Source: Gordonia amarae NBRC 15530 (GTDB lineage: Bacteria > Actinomycetota > Actinomycetes > Mycobacteriales > Mycobacteriaceae). Taken from it: a DNA stretch of 64,000 bases. The position numbers and the translations under genes are program-made. Under the pieces are notes generated by a model, which saw only the letters and a program-made list of their open reading frames with translations, did no database searches and was not told the DNA's origin. Of the stretch, positions 53,811 through 61,600 are shown piece by piece; the first letter of the stretch is position 1, and each line of letters starts with the position of its first letter. Where the stretch lies: NCBI RefSeq assembly GCF_000241345.1, contig NZ_BAED01000028.1, forward strand, positions 1-64,000. The letters are read 5' to 3'.

Positions 53811-54587
53811 ATGCCGCCGGCGACCCCCACTACCCACAAGGTCCTCGACCAGACCGTCACCATGCCTGTCCACATCCGTCACGCCACCTGCTTCGTCGCG
53901 GGATTCACCGCCGACGCGGACGCGGCATCGGCGGCGATCGCACGGGCGGGCGACGGCACCGCGCGCTTGCGCCCGCTGCAGATCCGGCCCGGCCGCACCA
54001 TGTGCATGCTCGTTTTCGTCGACTACATCGACGGTGATCTCGGACCCTACAACGAGTTCGGGGTGTGCTTCCTCGTCGAGGATCCCGCCGACCCGCCCTC
54101 ATCCAGGCTGGCCGCGCTGCGTTCGCTCGCCAAGGGCGATGCCCGCGCCCTCATCCACCGGCTCCCCGTCGACGGCGAGTTCACCATGGCCGCGGGCCGC
54201 GGCATCTGGGGCTTTCCCAAGATCCTCGCCGACTTCGACGTCGACCACGACTCCCCCACCAAACACGGCCGGGTCAGCGCCGACGGCCAGCTGATCGTCG
54301 ACCTGTCCGTCCGCAAGGGCGTGCCCGTCCCCGATACCACCGGCGAGACGGTTCTCAATGCCTACTCGCAACTCGACGGTGTGCTGCGGTCGACACCGTG
54401 GCGGATGACCGCGACAGCGAACACCCGCACCCGGATCGGCGGCGCCTCGCTCACCGTCGGTGACCACGAGATCGCCCAGGAACTGCGCGGGCTCAAGCTG
54501 AGCAAACATGCCCTGATGACCAGTTCCGTCGGGCATCTGGAGATGACCTTCGGCGATGCGGAGGAAGTGGACACGACACAGGAGTGA
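53811..54587 (+). CDS. Acetoacetate decarboxylase-family protein
   Basis: A 258-aa protein of the acetoacetate decarboxylase fold. Typical features are RPLQIRPGRTMCMLVFVDY, YNEFGVCFLV and the glycine-rich GRGIWGFPKILADFD segment; in the true enzyme a Lys-Lys pair forms the Schiff base. Here the GFPK lysine is present, but I cannot confirm the full catalytic set. Members of this family in actinobacteria include cyclases and hydratases as well as decarboxylases, so the reaction is open. ATG 53811 has AGGAG at 53799-53803. Confidence 0.8.
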   Translation: MPPATPTTHKVLDQTVTMPVHIRHATCFVAGFTADADAASAAIARAGDGTARLRPLQIRPGRTMCMLVFVDYIDGDLGPYNEFGVCFLVEDPADPPSSRLAALRSLAKGDARALIHRLPVDGEFTMAAGRGIWGFPKILADFDVDHDSPTKHGRVSADGQLIVDLSVRKGVPVPDTTGETVLNAYSQLDGVLRSTPWRMTATANTRTRIGGASLTVGDHEIAQELRGLKLSKHALMTSSVGHLEMTFGDAEEVDTTQE

Positions 54588-54718
54588 ACCCGCTCCACCA
54601 CGGTGACAAAGACATGCAGCCGATGTGTCGTGTCCGCGCGAACCGTTAGAATCGCGCAACAGTGCGGCCATGCCACGACGCATCACCACCTGGGCCGCTC
54701 ACACCAGGATGGAGCGAG

Positions 54719-55765
54719 ATGACTTTCCACACCGCCCGGCCACGCCCGCACCAGCCGGGTCGTACTTCGCTGACCACGGTCGTCACGGCCCTGTCGGCCG
54801 TCTTCGCGACCGTGCTCGCGATGATCGCGGGGGCCGGTGCTGCGGCGGCCGCCCCCTCCCACATCGTCTACAACACCAAGGTCGACGACCAGCAGGTGAC
54901 ACTCACCGTCTACTCCGCATCGATGGACAAGAACATCCCGGTCACCGTCCTGGTGCCGCGCAACCGGAACCGGCCCAGCCCGACTCTGTACCTGCTCAAC
55001 GGCGCCGGCGGCGGCGAGGACGGCGCGCAATGGGACCAGAGGACCAAGTACAAGCAGTACTTCGCCAAGGAGAACGTCTATGTGGTGACCCCGATCGGCG
55101 GCGCGTTCTCGTACTACACCGACTGGCAGAAGGACGACCCCCAGCTCGGCCGCAACAAATGGACTACCTTCCTGACCAAGGAACTCCCCCCGCTCATCGA
55201 GTCGACCTTCAACACGAGCAAGGTCCGGGGCATCGCCGGCATCTCGATGGCGGGTACCTCGGTGCTGGGTCTGGCGATCGCGGCGCCGAGGCTCTACCGG
55301 GCGGTCGCCGGCTTCAGCGGCTGCGCCCGAACCAGCGATCCACTGGGGCAGGAGTACATCAAGACCGTCATCGGACTCCGCGGCGACGCCGACGTGACCA
55401 ACATGTGGGGCCCGCTCGACGGTCCGGGCTGGAAGGCGAACGATCCCTATCTCAACGCCGGCAAGCTGCGCGGCACCGGGACGAAGGTGTATCTGACCGC
55501 CGGTACCGGTCTGCCCGGGCCGTACGACCGGTTTGACAATCCCCGGGTCGAGGGCAGCCCGCTGGTGTTCGCCGACCTGATTGTGCAGGGCGGACTGATC
55601 GAGGCGGCCGTCAATAAGTGCACCCGCGAGGTCGCGGCCCGGCTACGTGCCCTCAAGGTGCCACTCGACCTGCGCCTGCGTCCCAACGGCACCCACTCAT
55701 GGGACTACTGGGAGAGCGACCTCAAGGCCACCTGGCCCAAGCTGCGTGTCGACCTGGGAGCCTGA
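54719..55765 (+). CDS. Secreted mycolyltransferase, antigen 85-like (copy 1)
   Basis: A 348-aa alpha/beta-hydrolase. A long signal peptide ends about residue 43 (GAAAAAPS). The nucleophile elbow is GISMAGTS and downstream GTHSWDYW holds the catalytic His; both are typical of corynebacterial/antigen-85 mycolyltransferases, which move mycolates onto trehalose or arabinogalactan outside the membrane. The TLYLLNGAGGGEDGAQW oxyanion region also fits. ATG 54719 has GGAG just upstream. Very similar in plan to the protein at 56609, with a lipoprotein gene between them. Confidence 0.92.
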   Translation: MTFHTARPRPHQPGRTSLTTVVTALSAVFATVLAMIAGAGAAAAAPSHIVYNTKVDDQQVTLTVYSASMDKNIPVTVLVPRNRNRPSPTLYLLNGAGGGEDGAQWDQRTKYKQYFAKENVYVVTPIGGAFSYYTDWQKDDPQLGRNKWTTFLTKELPPLIESTFNTSKVRGIAGISMAGTSVLGLAIAAPRLYRAVAGFSGCARTSDPLGQEYIKTVIGLRGDADVTNMWGPLDGPGWKANDPYLNAGKLRGTGTKVYLTAGTGLPGPYDRFDNPRVEGSPLVFADLIVQGGLIEAAVNKCTREVAARLRALKVPLDLRLRPNGTHSWDYWESDLKATWPKLRVDLGA

Positions 55766-55844
55766 CGGGCTTAGTAGGTTGCCCTGAGACCACTTTCGAT
55801 GCGGCTAGATTGATGGTGGCCAACCCGAATACGAGGAGTGACAG

Positions 55845-56378
55845 ATGAGAATTCGACAGTCCGCCGCGGCCGTGGCGATCGCCGGCGCGGTGGTGCTCGG
55901 TATCGGCGCCTGCTCCGACGATGCCGACGACACCAGCACCTCGGCGAGCACCTCGCAGGCCGCCGACGCCTCGGCTCCCGCATCCGGGTCGGCACCTGCG
56001 GACGAGTCCGGCGCCGAGACCCCCGCCTCCGAGCTGACCAGCGAGAGCGCACAGCAGATCCTGCGCGTCGCGGTCGATGCCAAGTCGAGCAAGGAGGATG
56101 TCGAGAAAGTCGTCGACACCACCATCCCCGGAACCGTGATGATGGTCCAGGCATACGCGAAGGCGTCCAACGCCGCCGGCTACACCCCCGACATCTACAC
56201 GGTCAAGAGTGTGGCGGTCACCGGAGACAAGGCCGAGGCCACCATTGCCGTCAAAAGCCCGCACGCGCCGATGCCCGTCGACGTCAAGCTGAACTACGCG
56301 AAGATCGACGGCCAGTGGAAACTGAGTTCCGACGCCGTCAAGATGCTCGCCTCGTTCGGTCAGCAGTACGGAGGCTGA
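55845..56378 (+). CDS. MTB12-like secreted/lipoprotein antigen
   Basis: A 177-aa exported protein. The hydrophobic signal (AVAIAGAVVLGIGAC) ends in a lipobox-like I-G-A-C, so C24 is probably lipidated. A Ser/Ala/Thr-rich linker covers about residues 25-65. The remaining about 115 residues form an NTF2-like domain with DAKSSKEDVEKVVD and DGQWKLSSDAVKMLASFG, similar to low-molecular-weight antigen MTB12/CFP-2. Function unknown; a mycolic-acid-taxon envelope protein. It sits alone between the two mycolyltransferases on the same strand. Confidence 0.82.
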   Translation: MRIRQSAAAVAIAGAVVLGIGACSDDADDTSTSASTSQAADASAPASGSAPADESGAETPASELTSESAQQILRVAVDAKSSKEDVEKVVDTTIPGTVMMVQAYAKASNAAGYTPDIYTVKSVAVTGDKAEATIAVKSPHAPMPVDVKLNYAKIDGQWKLSSDAVKMLASFGQQYGG

Positions 56379-56608
56379 TCCGGTCCCGCCCGGGCCTGTC
56401 CGATCAGTCGTCCTGCCCGAATCAACCGTTTGGGGGCTAACGTCTGCCCTTTTGGTGACGATAATGGTACAAGTTTGACGCTGAGCGGTTATTCCTATGC
56501 CGCCGCTCGACGTAAGCGCTGCCACAGCTACTGTGAGGCGGGGATTCGGGACACAGTCGGTGCCCCGGGGGTTGTCGTGCCACTGCGCGACAAGAACGGA
56601 GACGGTTG

Positions 56609-57637
56609 ATGATTTCTGGGAAGACGCGCGCACCGGGCCTGCGCACACGGCTGCTGACCGTCACGGTGGCAGCCGCTGCCGCGGCCATTCTGCCGCTGGC
56701 TTCGGGCGGTGCGGCGGTCGCGGCACCCGAGAAGCCCAGCAGCATCACCAAGGTCACCGACGTCAACCCGCGGGAAGTCACCCTATCGGTGTACTCGAAG
56801 TCGATGGACAAGAAGATCGACGTCTCGGTCCTGGTGCCCAAGGACCGCAAGAAGGCCGCACCGGTCCTATACCTGCTGCAGGGCGCCAACGGCGGCATCA
56901 TGAACTCCGGCTGGGCGGGACAGACCAAGTTCAAGGAGTACTTCACCGACAAGCAGGTGTACGTGGTGTCCTTCGTCGGCGGTCAGTATTCGTACTACAC
57001 CGACTGGCAGCGTGATGATCGCAGCCTGGGCCGCAACAAGTGGGCCACCTTCATCACCGAGGAGCTTCCCCCGCTGATCGCCAAGCAGTTCAGCACGACG
57101 GGCGCCAACGCCGTCGCCGGCATCTCGATGGCCGGCACGTCCGTGTTCAATCTCGCGCTCAAGGCGCCCAAGTTGTATCGTTCGATCGCCGCCTTCAGCG
57201 GATGTGCCCGCACCAGCGACCCGCTCGGCCAGCAGTACATCAAGTACGTCGTCGAGCAGCGGGGCAAGGCCGACGTGACCAACATGTGGGGTCCGCTCAA
57301 CGGCCCGGGCTGGCGGGAGAACGACCCGTACATCAACGCGGCCAAGCTGCGCGGCACCAAGATCTACATCACCTCTGGAACGGGCATCCCCGGCAAGCAC
57401 GATCAGATCGACTACATCCACGACCTCAACGACGCGTTCTTCTGGTCGGATCGGTACGTCGCCGGCGGGTTCATCGAAGCCGTCACCAACCAGTGCACCC
57501 ATCAGATGGTCGACCGCCTACACCAGCTCAAGATCCCTGTGACGGTCAACTACCGCCCCACGGGCACGCACTCCTGGGGATACTGGGAAGACGACCTGCA
57601 CACCACCTGGCCGAAGATCGAGCGCGACCTCCAGTGA
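56609..57637 (+). CDS. Secreted mycolyltransferase, antigen 85-like (copy 2)
   Basis: A 342-aa antigen-85-type enzyme with a signal peptide ending near AAVAAPE. Nucleophile elbow GISMAGTS, oxyanion region VLYLLQGANGGIMN and catalytic-His motif GTHSWGYWEDD are present. Most core blocks are the same as in copy 1 (SYYTDWQ, GRNKW, FSGCARTSDPLGQ, VTNMWGPL). I use ATG 56609; a TTG at 56606 is an alternative. A terminator hairpin follows at 57666. Confidence 0.93.
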   Translation: MISGKTRAPGLRTRLLTVTVAAAAAAILPLASGGAAVAAPEKPSSITKVTDVNPREVTLSVYSKSMDKKIDVSVLVPKDRKKAAPVLYLLQGANGGIMNSGWAGQTKFKEYFTDKQVYVVSFVGGQYSYYTDWQRDDRSLGRNKWATFITEELPPLIAKQFSTTGANAVAGISMAGTSVFNLALKAPKLYRSIAAFSGCARTSDPLGQQYIKYVVEQRGKADVTNMWGPLNGPGWRENDPYINAAKLRGTKIYITSGTGIPGKHDQIDYIHDLNDAFFWSDRYVAGGFIEAVTNQCTHQMVDRLHQLKIPVTVNYRPTGTHSWGYWEDDLHTTWPKIERDLQ

Positions 57638-57665
57638 CCAGCAGTCGCTGACCACTCAGACGGAA

Positions 57666-57702
57666 CAAGGTGCCCCCAACCCATAGCGGTGGGTGCACCT
57701 TG
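57666..57702 (+). terminator. Terminator hairpin after mycolyltransferase copy 2
   Basis: CAAGGTGC (57666-57673) pairs with GCACCTTG (57695-57702), and an inner ACCCA/TGGGT pair can extend the stem. It lies 28 bp after the stop codon and close to the convergent gene at 57735, so it may serve both strands. The T-tract is poor (CTTCGT). Confidence 0.7.
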
Positions 57703-57734
57703 CTTCGTATCACCTCTGTGGTGCGGATCCTGTC

Positions 57735-58058
57735 TCAGCTGACGATGCGGAGACCGCGCTGGGCGGGGGGTTCCAAACCGCGGCCGAGCCACAGTGCGGC
57801 ATCATTGATTCGCCGGGCACAGGCTTCACCCGCGTCCTGTCCAAGACCTGGCGCGCAGTGCATGAGTGCGGCGGCGAACGAGGAGCCGTCGGACATGCCG
57901 TAACGCTCCAGCACTTCGCCGTACCCCGCAAGACCCTCATCGAGCTGCCGGTACGTGATGGCCCGTCCGGCCATCCGGACAGCAACCAGATTGGGCGTGC
58001 TTTGAGCACGCCGACGGATGTCGGTGATGACGTCTACGATCTCGGGATCGGTGCGCAT
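57735..58058 (-). CDS. Short adenylation-domain-like protein (N-terminal fragment type)
   Basis: A 107-aa protein. Residues about 12-50 (RRRAQSTPNLVAVRMAGRAITYRQLDEGL) match the very start of ANL adenylation domains, the A1 region, but the P-loop and all catalytic motifs are missing. The remainder (FAAALMHCAPGLGQDAGEA, then INDAALWLGRGL) does not resemble an adenylation core. It lies downstream of mbtH and the NRPS on the same strand, after a hairpin. It could be a decayed adenylation gene or a small stand-alone protein. ATG 58058 is the plausible start. Confidence 0.6.
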   Translation of the reverse strand: MRTDPEIVDVITDIRRRAQSTPNLVAVRMAGRAITYRQLDEGLAGYGEVLERYGMSDGSSFAAALMHCAPGLGQDAGEACARRINDAALWLGRGLEPPAQRGLRIVS

Positions 58059-58353
58059 GGCGCCTACCTCCTGCCCTTCAACTCCCGTGTTCGACGGGAA
58101 TACCGCCGACTACAAGTTTGCCCGACTAACGTTGCTTCATCAATAGATACGGCGGATTCTGTAACAAATCGGTATCACGACGTAACAACAGCTGAGGCGC
58201 AACGCAAGTTGAGTGGCCAGTATGACTCCAGTGACTCACGTCATGTTGTCGAATCGTTATCTCGACCCCCCATTTCGGGGGCGGAACGATATGCACCCTG
58301 GACCCGGCGTCGACAGAGATCAGCGACTGCCGACCGAGGGTCGAGAAGGCAAA

Positions 58354-58384
58354 CGCCCCCGCCGGCGGATGCCGGCCGGGGGCG
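58354..58384 (-). terminator. Terminator hairpin after mbtH
   Basis: CGCCCCCGCCGGC and GCCGGCCGGGGGCG form a GC-rich stem with one bulged base and a 4-nt loop. It starts 17 bp after the mbtH stop on the minus strand. The rest of the 343-bp gap 58059-58401 shows no gene and should contain the promoter of the 107-aa gene. Confidence 0.75.
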
Positions 58385-58401
58385 CCCCGCGGAGAGTGCG
58401 A

Positions 58402-58626
58402 TCAGCCCTGGGCCTTATCGGCCTCCATGGCGTCGATAAGGCTCTTGGGCCGCAGATCGGTCCAGTTCTCCTCGACATACTTCAGGCACGCCTCGCGACT
58501 GTCCTCACCGAAAACCTTGGTCCACCCCGCCGGGATGTCGGCGAAAGTAGGCCACAGCGAGTGCTGATTCTCGTGATTGACCAGCACGAAGAATCGGCCA
58601 TTCTCGTCGTCAAAGGGGTTGGTCAT
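58402..58626 (-). CDS. mbtH: MbtH family NRPS accessory protein
   Basis: A 74-aa MbtH-like protein with the full signature: [48 protein letters not shown] in two segments, including the conserved Trp residues. MbtH proteins bind NRPS adenylation domains and support their folding and activity. It is co-directional with, and 36 bp downstream of, the NRPS gene, so it very likely serves that enzyme. ATG 58626 has GGAGAA upstream. Confidence 0.97.
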   Translation of the reverse strand: MTNPFDDENGRFFVLVNHENQHSLWPTFADIPAGWTKVFGEDSREACLKYVEENWTDLRPKSLIDAMEADKAQG

Positions 58627-58662
58627 CCATTTTCTCCTTCTCTCAGGGTCATATTGTAGGCG

Positions 58663-61600
58663 TCAGCGGTCCGTGGACGGACCGGCAGGGAACGCGGCGT
58701 CGGCCGCATCGAGTGCACGGCTGAGCTCGGGCCCGATCACCTCGAGCGACTGCGGGTCGGCCATCCCGAGATGGTAGGTGTCGACGAGGACCTCGCGGAT
58801 CTCCCCGGTGACAAAGGCACGCCACGCCTGTGCCAGCGCCCTCGGGTCACTCTTGTCCTGGGTTGCCACGAACAGCTGCACGTCACCGGTGTAATCCAGC
58901 GGACGGTACCCGCCCACCAGCGAGGGTGCCGTCTGGAAGCCCTCGACGACACGGTCGACCTCGTCGGCGGTGAGCAGTCCCAGCGAGGCGATCTGGTCAC
59001 GGATCATCCCGATCAGATCCTCCTCAGAGCTGATCTGGGTGCTCTCGTCGAGATTGAACAGTTCGCGCCAGCCGCCGAGCAGATCGGCCGCGATCCCGGT
59101 GTCGGTGACCCCCGCAGCCTCCTCCTGCCCGGTGACGCCGTCGATGTCGCTCCCGGGCACGTCAGCCCCATCGCCGACGACAGCGTCCGTGCCGACAGCG
59201 GATTCATCGGCGCTCCCGGATTCATCGGCGCTCTGAGATTCATCATCGACGGGCAACAGCACCGCATCCATCACACCCAGGTATGCGACGGTGTCACCCT
59301 CGCGCTGCAACAACGCGACGACCGCATGGGCGATCGTGCCGCCGAGCGACCAGCCGAGGACATTGTACGGACCCGCCGGCTGGATCTGCTTCATCTCCTG
59401 GACATAACGCTCGGCCAGTTCCACCACGTCGGTCGCAGCCGGCTCGTCGGCCACGACGTGCGGGTCCTGCAGGCCGTAGATCGGTCTGTCAGCAAGATAC
59501 GGCACGAAACCGCCGTAGAACCACGCCACACCACCGGCCGGATGGACGCAGAACAGCGGCCGTCGGCTCCCCTGGGTCCGCAGGACCAGCAGCACCCCGT
59601 TGTTGGCCCGCACCCCCGATTCGATCAGAGCCGCGACGGCCCGGACTGACGGATCGGAGAACAGCGAGGCGAGCCCCACATCGATGGTGAACTCCTTGCG
59701 GAGCCTGTCGACGACCCGCACCGCCGACAGCGAGTTGCCGCCGAGGTCGAAGAACGACGCCGCCGCCGACACCTGCTCGAGGCCGAGGACATCGGCGAAG
59801 ATCGCGGCGACGATGTTCTCGTAGTGCCCTTCCGGCGCGACGTAGGCCTCCTGCAGCAACGTCGGATCGTGTGCCGGCAACGCGCGCCGGTCGATCTTGC
59901 CCGCGCTGTTGAGCGGCAACTCATCGAGTGTCATCCAGGCCGACGGAATCATGTACTCGGCCAGCGACGCACGTGCCGACGACGCGACGGCGGCAACGTC
60001 CGCTTCGGCAGGCGAGACGTAGCCGACCAGGTAGTCACCGCCGCCGGGCGCCTTGGCGACGATCACCGCCGCGTTCACCACACCCGGTGCCGCCGCGATC
60101 ACCGCCTCGATCTCACCCAGCTCGACTCGCTGGCCCCGCAACTTCACCTGGAAGTCGGTGCGGCCGAGGTACTCCAGCACCCCGTCCGCGCGGCGCCGCA
60201 CGAGGTCACCGGTCCGGTACAGGCGCTCACCCGACCCGAACGGATCAGCGACGAACCGCTCGGCCGTCAGATCCGGACGCGCGGCGTAACCCCGGGCCAG
60301 TTGCACCCCGCCCAGGTACAACTCGCCGACCACCCCGTCGGGAACACGATGCAGCCTGCCGTCGAGAACGTGCGAGGTGCTGTTCCACACCGGCACACCG
60401 ATCGGCACCGACGAGTCGGTGGCGTCGGCGCGTTCGATGCTCTCGCAGGTGATCTCGACCGCGGCCTCGGTGGGACCGTACAAGTTGTAGAACAGGATGT
60501 CCGGCAACGCCGAACGCAGGTCGGCGGCCACCGCCGGCGGCACCGCCTCACCCGTCAGCGAGATGATCCGCACCGAGTCCATCCGGGAGATGCGCTCGAC
60601 CCCGACGACGTCGACGAAGACCGCGAGCATCGACGGCACGAAGTGCACCATCGTCGCCCGGGTCCGCTCGACGATCTCGGCGACGTAGAGCGGCTCGATG
60701 TGGCCGCCCCCTTTGAGCACCACCATGCGGGCGCCGATCATCAACGGCGCGAACAACTCCGGCACCGACACGTCAAAGGTGTACGGCGTCTTGAGCACCA
60801 CCGAATCCGACTCGTCGATGGGTAGTTCGTCCAGTCCCCACCACAACCGGTTGAGCACCGCGGCGTGCGAGAGTGTCACACCCTTCGGCTTGCCGGTGGA
60901 TCCGGAGGTGAACAGGGTGTAGATCGCGTTGTCGGGCCGCAGCGGCGTGAGCCGGTCGGCATCGGTCACCGGCGCGACGGACAGGTCGGCCGGCCCCGAA
61001 CAATCGACCACGACGGTGCGGGCATCGCCCACCTCCGGCGTACCCGCGGCACCGACCAGCACGAGTTCCACACCCGCGGTCTCCATCATGTACTGCACCC
61101 GGTCGGCCGGGGCGTCGGTGGCGATGGGCACGTACTGGCCGCCCGCGGCCACCACCGCGTGGATCGCGACGACCATCTCAATGCTGCGGTCGATGCTCAC
61201 CCCGACGGCGGCATCGGTGCCGATCCCTGCCGAGATCAGCTCGCGGGCAAGCACACTGACCCGGGCCGAGAACTCGGCGTAGGACACCTCGCGTCCCTCG
61301 TACCACAGGGCAACCGCATCCGGATTGCTCGCGGCCCGGGCAGCGAGCACGCCGGGCAGCGACCCTTCCGGGATCGTCACGGCGCCGCCCGCCGATTCCC
61401 GCGCCACCTGCTTGGCATCGTCTGCGGACAGCCAGTCGATGTCGCCGACGGCTGTGGACGGCTGCGCGGTCAGCCCCTCGAGCACCCGGACGAAGGTTCC
61501 GGCGAACGCGTCGATCGTCGACGCGTCGAACAGGTCGACCGCGTAGACGATGCCGCCCTCCCAGGCCGACCCGTCCGGCGCCGAGGAGACGACGACGGAC

